Shown here in pieces: positions 1-12,300 of a DNA stretch of 64,000 nt. The notes below the pieces were generated by a model, which was not told where the DNA came from, did no database searches, and was given only the letters and a program-made list of their open reading frames with translations. The position numbers were made by a program, and so were the translations under genes. Origin of the DNA: Casuarina equisetifolia (lineage: Eukaryota > Streptophyta > Magnoliopsida > Fagales > Casuarinaceae); NCBI GenBank assembly GCA_028551475.1, contig CM052362.1:4649354-4713353 (forward strand). Direction: 5' to 3'. Positions within the stretch are counted from its first letter, which is position 1; each line of letters opens with the position of its first letter.

Positions 1-1018
1 TTCTACTTCTATCTTTTATAACGTAACTTTTTGACAAATTAGAAGAGAAATTAAGAGCAAATGCAACATGCGCTGATTGTGGTTATCTATGTTTCAACTT
101 CCAAATGGTACCGTTTCTTGGTTCATTCACAAACGAGGATGATGAAACACAGAGTGCTAGGCTACACGCTGCGGTCCCCACAAACCCGACAACCCAAAAC
201 CTCACCCCCAATTGCTAATTTGGAAATCTCCAAATGCGTTGCCCTCTTTTTCTAGAGCAAGTCTCCCTGAAATTTATATGAGAAAAGCAGCTAGAAAAGA
301 AACATTTTCAGACTTGAAAATTTAAGTTGGCATGTGTTTCTGTGCATGTAGATGAGCAGTTCTGGGTTTGTGGTAAAGTTCATTCCACCAAAATCATTAA
401 TGATAATCTTAGACATTTTATTTGTGAGCTTGCCCTCTTTTCTCTACTAGGAGCCTTGAATTAAGTAACTGTCCGCAAAGCTTTTATCAAATTAATGGCA
501 AGGAAGTTTCATTGTCATCTTCTTCACTTCTTAGTGCAGCACCTATTGACTGAATTAGGACAAGATATGTGTGCTAATTAATTGCTCTCTTTTTTCTCGC
601 TTCAGAACTGCGTGATTGATGATTTTATAGAGTTTGTAAAACTGCTCAACTCAAGGAAATTTCTTTACAATTCAATTATTGCACAATAATACTGGTTGAA
701 CCATGGATAAAGCGAAATTGTGCTGAACTAGAAATTGATAATTAGGATAAGAGAAATCCTGTTAAAACTCAGCAATTATTTCAGGCAAGGAGGAATTACT
801 GAAAAGAGAGGTTATGTTTCACCTTTGGTTGTGCTACAACATGCATAAGGGGTAGAAATTTTTTGGTTTTTTCTAGTTTCATTAGGCAGAACCACCATCC
901 AGTTTATTGGAACTCTGGATACTACCTCGGTTAGTTTCTGTCCTTGATGGATGAAGTCAACAGCCATTCCAACCGGAGTAGAGTACGAAATTCCAAACTG
1001 AAGCAGAAGGCAGATCGG
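1..1018. other. AT-rich flank, no gene recognised
   Basis: No reading frame here looks like a recognisable protein. The last 100 bases or so (about 900-1018) lie directly behind the stop codon of the minus-strand zinc-finger gene and are probably its 3' untranslated region. A 64-codon frame at 61-255 on the plus strand has no family resemblance and is treated as chance. Confidence 0.5.
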
Positions 1019-1594
1019 TCAGAGCCGCAGATTCAAGTCAAGCTTGACTGGTTCTGATGATGACTCTGGTAGGTGCTGATCCAAACGAAAGCTACCTGGC
1101 CAAATCAAATCTACCGTGTCTTCCATCATGACTGGTGACCACGCCATTCTGGACCCTGTATTAGCATCATTAAATCTTGCTACAACTGCAGTGGCGTCTC
1201 TTCCTGGCTTGTGAACAAGTGAATGTGGCCGGACACCCATGGATCGCACCGCGGGTGTATTAACAGGTAATCCCATCATTGCCAGCATCCTATGGGACTG
1301 ATATCTTTTGGCTGCACCTCTTTCCCTCTTGTGGGCATTCTGATGACCCCCTAATGCCTGTGAACTAAAGAACTTTCTCATGCAGAAGTTGCATGAAAAG
1401 ATTCTGTTAGAAGCAATTTTTGGTTGTGGGTCGGAGTCTCCTGCTGCTGAGACCAAATTCCTGCCCAGGCTGAGGTTCAGCCACTCTGCTGGATTATCAC
1501 CTTCTGTTCCCTTGTTTTCATCACCACTGATTGTTAGTTCGCCTTGCCTTTTGTCTGCAGCTACCTCAGTTGCTTCTTCTTCCTGCAAGATCAT
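1019..1594 (-). CDS. Single C2H2 zinc-finger repressor with EAR motifs (ZFP1/3/4/7-like)
   Basis: This intronless 191-aa protein is probably a nuclear transcriptional repressor. One plant-type C2H2 finger spans about residues 66-88 (Cys68, Cys71, His84, His88) and carries the plant hallmark QALGGH at 79-84. The protein ends in DLNLRL, a classic C-terminal EAR motif of the type that recruits TOPLESS/SAP18 corepressors, and a second LxLxL run (LNLSL) sits near residue 39. Size, finger spacing and terminal EAR motif match the small Arabidopsis ZFP group, which acts in light, hormone and trichome responses. Which member it is cannot be told. The ATG at 1594 is chosen because it is the first in frame and the acidic start leads directly into the conserved part. 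A diverged copy of the start region lies immediately upstream. Confidence 0.9.
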   Translation of the reverse strand: MILQEEEATEVAADKRQGELTISGDENKGTEGDNPAEWLNLSLGRNLVSAAGDSDPQPKIASNRIFSCNFCMRKFFSSQALGGHQNAHKRERGAAKRYQSHRMLAMMGLPVNTPAVRSMGVRPHSLVHKPGRDATAVVARFNDANTGSRMAWSPVMMEDTVDLIWPGSFRLDQHLPESSSEPVKLDLNLRL

Positions 1595-1910
1595 TTTACT
1601 GAAGTATCAAATAACAGGCTGCTGTTTGGATGCCTAGGAAGGGTTTGTGGTTCGGTTTTGTTCCCTCTCAGAAGAACTAGATCAAAGAGGGAGGAAATGG
1701 GTGGGGAGAGGGATCAGTATGTACAGGACATGATCTTTCAGTTGCTTCTTCTTCCTGAAAGATCATGTCTACTGAAATATCAAATATCAGGCAACCGTTT
1801 GGATGAATTAGAGAGGGTTTGTGGTTTGGTTTTGTTCCCTCTTTGACGAACTTCGTCAAAGAGGAAGGAAATGGGTGGGAGAGGTATCACAATGTACGGG
1901 AAGTGAGATG
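1567..1910. repeat. Tandem duplication (period about 172 bp) over the zinc-finger start codon
   Basis: Two adjacent diverged units, 1567-1738 and 1739-1910, share a glutamate-codon-rich start region, a middle stretch (about 1635-1660 and 1815-1840) and a GGAAATGGGTGG block. The inner unit includes the first nine or ten codons of the zinc-finger gene. The outer unit repeats those codons upstream in the presumed 5' leader. Confidence 0.8.
1677..1766 (-). other. Possible 29-codon upstream ORF made by the duplication
   Basis: In the outer repeat unit an ATG at 1764-1766 opens a 29-codon frame that begins almost like the real protein (MIFQEEEATE against [10 protein letters not shown]). It then runs into leader sequence and stops at 1677-1679, before the true start at 1594. 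If the transcript begins upstream of 1766 and this stretch is not spliced out, it would be an upstream ORF. Translation is not shown. Confidence 0.45.
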
Positions 1911-3304
1911 GGATTTTTTTATTTGTTTTTACCTTATCTCAGTTCACTGACCCCACATTGTGATGCTCGGTGCTCTAGGGGACATCGCTTATGTCATCTT
2001 TACTGTAGCCCTTGTTAAGCTTAGGATTCCCCACTTGCATCTTTTGTCTTTCTTTTTCAGTCTTGAAAATCACACTAACTTTACATGGTTCTCTCTGGAG
2101 TAACGAAGGAATACCAGGTGGACAATCGTACAAAATGTTCTGATTAGTCCAAACCATAATCTTATCATGCACTTGACTCCCTGCCAGAGTGCCTTTTATC
2201 CACCAAACAAACTTTCCCATCGACAGAACCTTTCTGACACAAGCATGATGCTCTTGCTATTGGATGTACATGTCCATCGGCTTTAGCAGTTTCTCGAACC
2301 ATTGACGCAGACTAGGCTTCAAGACCCAAAATTTTGAGGAGAAAGCGATTTATGCACTGAATCAAGCTGGGTTCTCAATGACTCCTAAATTGTTCAGTAT
2401 GAATTTACTCTTTGGTGTTCTCTTCTATGGCTTTTCAGTGGAGTAAATTAGTGCACACTCGTCTTCATCTGGTGGAACAGAGTGCCCTTCCTCTGCTCCT
2501 TCCACTGTGAACATCTGTTATTCACAGGCCAGAAAAATTGCAGTAGACAGGAAGTTGGTACGGGACATAATGTGGATGCTGCCACCGGAATGTCCTAGTT
2601 CTTTTTCCTTTTTTTTTTTTTTTTAACATATTTATTCAAACTCATACATTTAGGTATTTAATCTGAAATCAAGAGATTTTAAGTAGGACATGTTTCAATT
2701 GAGTCAGATATAGAAAAGGGTGTTTAGAAAAGAAAGAAAAAGTAGCACATGAGCTTGTTCAGAAAAGAAAGAAAAAGTAACTCACGAGCTTCAAAAGCTG
2801 AATACAACGGTTGAGGTGACTCGACCGTCTTAATATTTTTAGCTAGGTTAGTGAACAACTGAGGGTTGCCAATAAAGGATATAAAAGAAGAGAACCAGAC
2901 AGGCTGGTATCTTACAATTTAAGCACGGGGTCAAGGAATCCTTATGGATGTCTTCCTGTTGGGGCTTCTGGTGTTCTTTTTCAAACAGGTAATGGGCAAT
3001 GTGTCGGCACAATAAGGGAAGTGCTCCGAGGGCCACATATTTATTCTAAGTCTTTTTGGTTATCAAACCATGAAAGGGCATCTCTTTCTCTCGCTTTCTT
3101 CCCCATAGACACCCACCCGAGAGGGCCAAACAAGGAAAAAGAATACGACCACACAACCAATGGGATCTCCGGTTTGTGAAATAACTTCAGCCTACTTGGG
3201 ATTGCTGGTCCGTCCTCATGGCAGAGCTACCTGGAATAAACTGTTTTTGAACAGTTTGTCTGCCTATCTTTTGGGAACTTCTCCTTCAAGGGATAACAAA
3301 TTTC

Positions 3305-3307
<3 letters not shown>

Positions 3308-3338
<31 letters not shown>
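3308..3338. repeat. (AT)n microsatellite
   Basis: An uninterrupted alternating AT tract of about 31 bases. Confidence 0.95.
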
Positions 3339-3343
<5 letters not shown>

Positions 3344-3984
3344 ATAAGTTTTGAATAATAGATAATATACATAGTCAAAAACTAATTATTAAGTTATTAA
3401 TCTGTTGACACATTGCATTGAATACTAGTTGCTAGGTTACTAATCTATTGACACGTTACATTGATTAGTTAGTAGATATTGTTTAATTACAATAAACAAT
3501 TAGTAGGTAGTGTTTATGAACTTTCTTTATTAAATTGGCTTTCATCTAAATTTCTACCACTACTTGACCCGGGAAAAGTATGGTTTTGTCACTAGTCTAA
3601 TATTCCTTTCTCCGTTTCTTGACTTTCTAAAGTTGAGGTACATGACTAATATTTAATCTAAGGACATTCTATTCTCACCTCTAAATGCAGTAAAAGCAAA
3701 TCGGATTCCTTGAGAAGTAAATGAATGGTGAGAAGAGTTAGAAAACTACATTCCTCGAGAGAATGCTTGAGCTACATGCTTTTGACTGATTCCTTCTGTT
3801 TTCACACCTTGTCGTAAATACTAAATCTTACTCATCATTTCAGGATTGATCATTTCTAGTACATCATTGCAGAATGGATAGTGTGCAAAAGGCACTGTTC
3901 AAAATCTCGTTTCAGCTAAGGTTGAAAATGTTTTATCTTAGGATCACTTCGGGGTCTTGTCACGTCCACAGTGTAAGCGTCCGA

Positions 3985-4012
3985 AGAGAGAGAGAGAGAG
4001 AGAGGAGAGAGA
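3985..4012. repeat. (GA)n microsatellite
   Basis: A GA-repeat tract of about 28 bases with one interruption. Confidence 0.9.
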
Positions 4013-5164
4013 TATTTTCTACTCACTGGAATAATAGCTTTGAGAAAGAGGCAAGGTTTTGCAGACATGGACCACCCATTATAAAAGGAATTCGACGTGG
4101 GTACTTTGTTTCCCGCTGTTTCCTATCTGGGGTCTATTCCCTCCAAGTAGTGGGCATGGCCATTGAACAAGTTGCTGGTAAATCTTACGAAGGACCCAAT
4201 TTCTAGATCGTCCAATGTTGATTGTCTTTTTCCCCATCGTTACTCATGAGAATCGCCATCACAATCTCTACAGATTCTAAAGCACAAGAAAGATCACACT
4301 GCCTTTAGTCACCGACGAAGAGGCCAAAACTGATATCGCTAGCAAGGACCAAAAGGGTTCTGAGAGGAGATTGCCAAAGAAGAGTCGAGAAAAGAATGTT
4401 GGCTGTACTGGGGGTTTTGAATTTTACAAATCGTAAGGAGACTGGCCATTTCCTTTAAAAAGCTTAGATGTTTCAAAACAATTAGACAAACTTGTATGGG
4501 ACAACAAAAGTACCTCCAAAACGGAAATATTATCTAGGTGAACTGTCTTGTCTAAAACAGCATTGGTGGCAATGAACAGAAACTTACGAGAATACGTGTT
4601 CTAGGGCGGTGCTGCAGGACAAGATCGGTCAGTTGGGTCAGTCATGATGAAAAAACATGGGCCACTGCCACTATAATATCTGATTCATGAACCAACTTCC
4701 TCTGGTTTGGAGCCTAAGTTGCTCCCAACGGAGTGTTGATGGTGGACCATGCTGCAGGAACCCACACTGACACCCTTCGTGATCGTCCATAGTGTGGCAG
4801 GCGATTGTCACCAACACCGTTCCTGTCATAAAAACCAACCGACAACTGCAAACCCTCTTTGTTTCTGTCATGTTCTAGTTGTCAGAGGAAGCATAGAACG
4901 AAACCGTTCTAGAAATGTAACGAGTAAATCCGCCAGCAAGCACACTGGTTTTAACCACTTCTCATTCACAATATTCCTTAACAAAGAGGAAAGCATCCAT
5001 TTTCCAATTGAATAAAAGCTAAGCGGCAAATGTTAACAACAGGTAACAGTACTAAAGATAATAAACAATATTTGGCTAGCCAGGACCAATGCAAGCTGGA
5101 GACAATGATTTAGAAAAACCCCAAGTTTACTCTTGGAAATGGCATAAACTTAAACAAGAACTTA

Positions 5165-5272
5165 TTAATTTCCTCCAAGAAAACTGAAGTTCCAACAGGA
5201 TCTCCACTCCCTACGACCTTCGCAATTAACTTTTGCACTCAAATGTGCTAAAACAACAGCCATTTCAAGTAC
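5165..5272 (-). other. Candidate 3' terminal (untranslated) exon of the NFD6-like gene
   Basis: On the minus strand a good acceptor (TCATTGCAG) at 5273 is followed by an open, less AT-rich stretch to about 5165. A GTGAGT donor-like site lies just after the NFD6-like stop codon (near 7084). Genes of this family often carry an intron behind the stop codon, so this is offered as the distal 3' exon. The pairing is inference; RNA reads would decide. Confidence 0.3.
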
Positions 5273-5937
5273 CTGCAATGACATGGCGAAAAAATCATAA
5301 ATTGCATGCGAAATAGGATCATATACACCAAGTGATCTGAAAGATGTTGCAACTTCCAAGATACCAAACAAAACATATTGCTTGTTCCCAAAATTAATAC
5401 AGATTGGGATGGAAATGAAGATCCACAAGAATAACCCTAGTTGCAAACTTCCCTCCAAGTGAAACATGCTCGATATGTGAAATTACATAACGTGGCTGTG
5501 ATTACTTTAAAAGGAACCCTAAGTCTCACATGATTCAAAAACTACTTTTCACAATCCGAAACATCTAGTTTTACTTTCTCTGCTATCACATAAGTGAACA
5601 TAAAATGAATTTAGGGGGAAAAAATGGCCAAGTGCAAGGATTACATAATAATATTCTCAACATTTATTCAAGCCAAGCTACGTTTATGCATGTTTTGCAT
5701 ATTTTAGTTTACAACAAAAAGGTAACATCAGCACCCACAGTTCAAATGCTTGTCAACACAAGCATTTCAGGTGGTCAGACTGAGTATGTTCACTTGCCAC
5801 TGCATGATCGGATAAATATCCAAACCAAGCATGCGCTCGTAGTTGAGAAGCTCTCTTTTTCCCCCCTTCTCAACTACAATGTAAATAAAGCCAGTTCCCG
5901 AAATCCGATGAAGAAGAGACCCAGAAAGGGTAGGAAC

Positions 5938-5983
<46 letters not shown>

Positions 5984-7096
5984 CTATAACCAGATCCAAC
6001 CAGCATTTCATTTGATCAAGAATGTATCATTTCAAGCACTACAAAAATTATGAGTATCCGATTCTATCAAGAAATATCAGAAAAAACACATACTTTCCTT
6101 TCCAAATGGAAAAAAAAACTTAAGCCACTAGCCCCCATAACTTCATATTTGTTCTTAGAATCTGATCTATTTCTAGCCGGACAAAAGTTCAATAGCAACA
6201 GACCCATAGCTACAATCCATAGAAGAGATAAAAGATATAGCAGATGATTTCTGATTATCATCTTTATAAACATATTCCAATCCACAACACTTAGAAGCCA
6301 GAATTAAAATTATAAATAAAGAAGGATTATTAGATCATTTTATTATACTCTCACAAATTTCTCACATAAAGAAAGAAGATGGTGCCTCCTTTTTGTGTAA
6401 AAGTGAATTGAGTGTCTCCAAATTAACGTAAGTAGTAGACTCAGAAAGCTTAGCAGCCAACAGAGATCCAAAAACCGAAGAAGCAACAGCATTCAAAATG
6501 GAACTGTAAAACCAAAATATAAACCTAATGACACTTGGTATTAATCCAGAGTGCTTTTTCTTTCAGGTATGGCAAAGGGGGGTTAAAGTGGCGGCTAAAA
6601 AATTGGTAAACACAACCTTCTACCCTTGTTATAAACTCCAAAAAGAAAGAGGTTCATTTGTTCTCGCAATTAACTGAAAAGCTCTCTAATCATTCCAAAG
6701 GTTGTACGTTATCCATTTACTCATACATAATAAAAATTCAACAAAACTTATGTTTTTGAAAGAAAGGTTTAAAAAGATAACCTACAGTGCAGCATCATCT
6801 CCCTGCCCTTTGGATGATCAAGAGTCCTTGTGCATCACCCGTCTTTTCCATTCCTCCCTATCAATCCCAATCCCAAATCCTTTTCATCAACAAAGCTTAA
6901 AAGACCAAAAAATCCTACCAAAACCCTCATTCTATCAACCAAACATATCAGTTACCAGATCTTTTTTTTTTTTTTTAATTGCCAAAACATTCAATGTTCT
7001 GTAGGGTGCTAGTGGATATAACAACAAAATGAGGAAAAATAACTGCCTTCATTTTTGTCACATGTCCTAGAAACAGCAAGACTCACAAAGTAACTA
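5273..7096. other. Probable 3' intron/UTR of the NFD6-like gene
   Basis: AT-rich DNA with an AAAG microsatellite and no convincing coding frame. It lies between the NFD6-like stop codon and the candidate terminal exon, so it may be a long 3' intron or simply intergenic. Confidence 0.35.
5938..5983. repeat. (AAAG)n microsatellite
   Basis: About eleven perfect tetranucleotide units. Chance open frames across it on both strands are artefacts of the repeat. Confidence 0.95.
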
Positions 7097-8124
7097 CTAG
7101 CGATCCTGACAAGTACGACGGAAGGTACCATGAGACAGCTCACAGAAAGCCCGCACGTTGACAGCAAGATGAGATGTTAGGCAGGCCTTGGCCATGACAT
7201 TGGTCAATGGCAGGAGTGATTGCGTGCATCCCAATTCTCCCAAGTTCCTACAGGAAACACAAGAAAACCAGTCAACCCCAGGAGAACAATCATCTAAGAT
7301 CTACTAATATGGAACAAGTGGAAAACGATAACTTTTTGACCCCTCTACCACTATCAATGTCCTAAGAATGCAAATGCCCATCTAATGACATAAAAAGGTG
7401 TTCGTACAAATTGAGTTTAATCAAGCGTTGAAGTATCAAATTCTAGTTGGCTTAGGTGAAAACATGGAAAAGAAACAGACTAAACTACTTTCATAACTTT
7501 AAGCGAAAAGAAAAAAGAAAAGGTGAACTAGCACATGATAAACGTTCCCAATTTCCCTATAATTTGTTCCCACTTTCTCAGCAACCAATCATTTCTAGTA
7601 TAGCGGTATTTGTAAGTGGTCTGCAATTAATGCAAATAACTACAGTAGTCAACTTAAGAACCCATACAATCCTAAAAACAAAGGTAGAGGACAATTTCAA
7701 AAACAAGTGATGGGACAAATGAACCCCGTAAAAGAGCACAGCAGAATCCAAACTTTATTTATTTCATCTCCTCACATCAAACACAATGCTTGAAGTTGCC
7801 TTTCTGTCTTATATCTCACATATTCGATGTCCAAAGAAATCCAAAGCAACATTAATAAATGAAGCTAATAAGCAAAACAAGGCACATAAAAATTCAAAAT
7901 TTCCTGCTGTTTTTCTCCCATTTTCTAACAAACAACAGGGAGGATGGAGTTAGGGCTGGAGGCGACCTGGGAGCGGCGGCGAAGGGGAGGCGGCGGAAGG
8001 GCTGCACGCGCGGAGCGGCGAGTGGCGGCGTGCGGACACGAGGAACAGGTGGCGTCGAGCGGATTGACGCCGACCTCGCCGCCGTGATCAGCGACCGAGA
8101 CACCGATCCCGAGCGAAAAGCCAT
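7097..8124 (-). CDS. NUCLEAR FUSION DEFECTIVE 6-like mitochondrial protein
   Basis: Two exons encode a 102-aa protein. Exon 1 (7967-8124) gives a basic, Ser/Arg/Ala-rich, acid-free N-terminus typical of a mitochondrial presequence. Exon 2 (7097-7247) gives the conserved part, LGCTQSLLPL followed by an LTSHL block and a Cys/Arg tail (TFRRTCQDR). The intron 7248-7966 has GT and AG ends and splits an Arg codon (AG|G), which restores one frame. The LGC-QSLLPLH block and overall size match plant NFD6-type proteins; Arabidopsis NFD6 is needed for polar-nuclei fusion and is mitochondrial. The biochemical role is unknown. Exon 1 is strikingly GC-rich (CpG-rich) in an AT-rich neighbourhood. Family members differ in their 3' exons, so an alternative C-terminus is possible. 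Confidence 0.82.
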
Positions 8125-9372
8125 TTTCTCTCTCTATGAAAACTGGAAGCTCGAAGGGGTTTTCGAGGGTTTAAGGGTTTGTGATGGTTTTGCCCAGTGC
8201 TCGGCAAGTACCGTAACACGTGTCACGTGAAGGAGCTCAGATCAAGATTTACTGATATTCCTTTTTTTTTTCAATTTTTACTTATTAATTTATAAACTGA
8301 ATATTTAAGACTCCTTACTTACCTAAATATAAATCATTCACGACCTATTATTTTCAACTTATTACGAATTAAAGCTAAGATTGCAGATATTTAATAAGTA
8401 AAAAAAATTATAGATATAAAGTATCAAACTTAAGACTTTAATTTTTGGTTATTAATTGAATGACCAATCAGTAGATATTACATACACTAATATAAAATAT
8501 TAATTTTATATAATAAAAAATAGATTATTCATCATGGATACTTCTTAATATGCTCTTTTTTCCTCTTTCTCAATTAGATATGATAATTATTAATTATTTA
8601 AAAGCAAAGCCAAATGTTAAATTATATATGCTCCATAGATTTGTTTCCTTCTCTTTTCTACATATTTGCCAACGTCAAAAACTAAAGGCATAACATATTT
8701 TTAGTATTTTTCTTCATTTTTCGATTGAGTATGATGGTTATCAACAATCCAAATCAAAGTGTGAAGCCAAATTAAATCCTTTCTATAGCTCAAACATGAC
8801 ATGTTTGCTTTCTTTTCCTTCATGCATCTTCTTCTCAAACTTTGAAGATGTAACACGTCCATCACCCAAAAAGTGAAAAGGCTACATGAATGATGCTTAA
8901 TGGAAATAAATAAATCTACATATATTGCTCTTCTTGATTCTTCTCAAACTTTGAAGATGTAACACGTCCATCACCCAAAAATTGAAAAGGCTACATGAAT
9001 GATGCTTAATGGAAATAAATAAATCTACATATATTGCTCTTCTTGATTCTTTCCATATGGCGTGGTATCTTGATATCTAGGAAAATGTGTATTGTAAAAA
9101 TGTAGGAATTTTTATTCTGTATTATTTACTTCCCTTTCAATTTTACATTTATCATCTTATACATATATAGGCCTACTATTAATAGGTTAAGTACAGAAAT
9201 ACAAAGCCTGTTTCCCAACTCTCTGATTTCTCTCTTCTGCTTTACTTTATGCCAACTAACAATCAAGCCCTGACCAAGAATGATTGCCAGCAAAATATAA
9301 AATAAAGATTTATTAGAGTAATGTATGACTAATGTTCCTAAAATAATTAAACATTCCAGGAAAAGCTGCTGC
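8125..9372. other. Intergenic: NFD6-like 5' leader/promoter and fucosidase 3' flank
   Basis: The first 100 bases or so are the GC-rich leader of the NFD6-like gene. The rest is AT-rich, with a 109-bp tandem duplication at 8831-9049. The part next to 9372 is the 3' untranslated region of the first fucosidase gene. No coding frame was seen. Confidence 0.55.
8831..9049. repeat. Near-perfect 109-bp tandem duplication
   Basis: Units 8831-8939 and 8940-9048 are identical except for one base by eye (AAAAAGTG against AAAAATTG). Such low divergence indicates a very recent duplication. Confidence 0.95.
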
Positions 9373-12300
9373 TTAGAGAGAGCATATTTTCACACATTCT
9401 AGTTGTGCATTGAGTGAATAGATAATGCCAGGTGAGATGTTCATTGTGACCGTAGCTTCTCTGTAGTGTAATCTTTTGAGAGAATTCTGGTCCTTCGACC
9501 AAAGACCAACTTCATGCAGATCGCCTTCTTTCCAGCAGATGCTGACTGTTACACCACCACGGGCTTTCAGCCCTTTCACACAACCATTAGGCCATTTGTC
9601 CCGGGGAAGAGCAGGAAGGAAATACAGGTCCTCCAAGGTGCTCTGGACAAGAATTTCTGAAACTGCTGCTGCGAAGCTGAAATCAAAATAACATCATATA
9701 GACTTGTCAATAATTGCAATGCAAAATCTATTTGCAGAAGATATGGGGGAAAAAAACGAAAAGAAAAAGAAAAAATAGAGGCTGAAGTCAAATATTGTTA
9801 GAAAGTGCATTCTTAATCAAAAGCCAAATTCTAGAGAGAAAGTGTTTCCTACTTACTAAGAGGATTTCCAAATAAGATTCTCAAACAAGATTTTGGCAAT
9901 GTGGGACTTTTTCCCCCTCACAACCAACATGAGCTTCAGGTTTCATGCCAAAGGTGTACAACTCCTAGCTGACCATTTTCAGTTGTAGGCTTCTTGCAAT
10001 GAGGGTGCTGCCTCCTGAATCTTTGCTCTTATACCATGTTAATTAGCTGACTCAAGAGTAGTAGGTCTTTCCTCATAAAGAGGATTCTCTAATAGATTTA
10101 AGCAACATAAGACTTTTATTATGCCATTCCTTAACAAATATGTTGCCTAGTCACAATCAGATATGACTTAACTTATACTTAGAATTTCCTTTTTGACAAC
10201 CAAAACAACTTCTAGTCTTAATTATCTTACCTACATGTGTTACTGATAACTGGACAGTATAGTTTTATATCACCAAAACATGGATAAGAAACTTAAATAG
10301 ACTTATGACACCCAGTATCTTAAACAGCAACTTAGGTGTAATTAATGCTGTTGACTATAGAACTTACAAATAACAAAAAAAAAAATGTCCCCTTCCATTT
10401 CTTCCGAAAGTTCCAGCATACATGGTATCAAAGGTTTCTTACGCTGAACTGCTTAGACTATGATGTGATGAATGCTGCAGAGTATCATTGACATGAACAG
10501 AAAACTGCTGCTTACCCAAAGTTGGCATCGATCTGGAAAGGAGGGTGTGCTGCAAATAGATTACTATATAGTCCTCCTTCAAATGGTCTCTCATTATCCG
10601 GATCCACCAAGTTAATCAACTTCTTGATCATCCGATATGCATGCTCACTGTTCTGGAGACGGGCCCACAAAGCAGCTTTCCAGGTAGTTGACCATCCTGG
10701 ACCATCCTCTCCTGTTCACAACAAACAAAACGTAAGAGAAACAACTCTCCTTGACTTGTTGCCAAAAATGATACACAAAAGTAGCGACAAAACTACTCCA
10801 GAATCTGGTCTGCATAAGTTAGCCACTTTATTTGTGATGGTGTTGACCCGGGTCACGCTTAGCGTGATGTCTAGGTTTTGTGAAAAAGTCAAATTCAAAA
10901 TACTTTTCTCATTATAACAGATTATGCCTAAGTATGTATGCAAGATTTTGGTTGTGGGTACACAACATTTACATCATCAACTCACAGATGTATAGGACTG
11001 AATTTCACTACCAATCCTCTAATGTTTGGTTATTCAGGGCACACCCATGGGTATTCAATTTTTTCAATTGTATTCCTATGCTTTTGAATTTAATGTCTTA
11101 GAACCAATTCTAATGGAAAAACAAGTGCTGTAACTGTAGTCATCTGCTGTTATTATTAGTGCATGAAAAGTAAGGGTGTAAAAGTTATTGGCCAAGTGAT
11201 TTAATATTATTTGTTAACGAGTCATGAGTAAATCTTGTGATGTAGATCGATTTGAGTGATTAACAGAAACAGGATTCAGAAAACCAACTAAGAGAATCCT
11301 AGAATAAGGGGCGCAAATGAAGAAATTGAGATCTTACATGGCAAAACCAAATAAGCAACTTTGGTCAGTTCCCAGAACAAATCAATAAATATAATCCATA
11401 AAAAAAAAAAAAAAAACCACCTCGCTTGTGGAGAGAAATTTCTGCTGCTTTACAAAGATCAGGAGCTTTCTCAAGAGTTATTGTGTGCCCTGGAAACAGG
11501 CCAAATAGATGTGAAAGATGTCGATGATGGACATCTGGGTCTTTAAAATCTTGTGCCTGTCACAACACAAAATGATTTCTTTGGCTCATTACGAAACGTT
11601 GTTACTTACCCCAAAGCAAGACCTTTTGCTAATAATTTTCAAGTTTATACTGGAGGTACTCACATACCCATTCCATAATCGAACCATCACCAGCTATCTT
11701 TGTTGGATAAAGCCTAGGTAAAGCCTTGCGCACTCTTTTAACCAGATCATCTTCATCTTTCTCCAGAACCTGTTGCCAAAAATCTTTCAAGATATAAAGA
11801 TATGGGACGTATGGAAACTAAAAAGAGTATTGATTCGAATAACAAAGTAAAAGTATCACCTCAGCTGCAGAAATAAATGCAGTAAAAACTTCTCTTATAA
11901 TTGCCATATCCATTGTTGATGAGTAGCTCACACAAGCTGGGTTCCCATCAGGAGCAACAAAGTTATGCTCTGGAGAAGTTGAAGGATTGGTTTCTAGATA
12001 GCCTCCACGGCCTTCAATCAACCAATCCAACAGAAATGACGCACATCCATCCAACAAAGGATAAGCCTTGACTTCAAGAAACTCCTAATTATGGAGAACA
12101 TATTATCAGTAATTTACCTCCAATAAGTGAATTAGATACTGTTAGCAGACATTTATACAGTACATTGCTGCAAGATGTATTTTTCTGTTTAATGTTGAAC
12201 AACTGTCTTCAAGAATGGGAAACAATTAAGCAAAAGATTTTTTGATGTGGTAATGAAATATGTCTTTTACAAACACCTATGTACTTCCAGGTCCAGCATC

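Larger units (their letters stand above)
1911..4999. other. Intergenic region, no supported gene
   Basis: This holds AT-rich DNA with simple repeats and a few short open frames (for example 1975-2220 minus and 3874-4206 plus). None has a recognised domain, and the second is interrupted by a GA microsatellite. A T-run-anchored repeat resembling others in this window begins near 2611. No RNA gene was recognised. Confidence 0.5.

Noticed and set aside
3874..4206. 110-codon plus-strand frame
   Set aside because: It is interrupted by a GA-repeat-encoded Arg/Glu run. No recognised domain and no conserved pattern was seen.
5605..6015. 136-codon plus-strand frame ending in a Lys/Glu repeat
   Set aside because: Its tail is only the AAAG microsatellite and the rest has no family resemblance.
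7859..8230. Plus-strand open frame of 123 codons
   Set aside because: It is the antisense shadow of the GC-rich first exon of the NFD6-like gene. The minus-strand frame has the start, presequence and splice logic.
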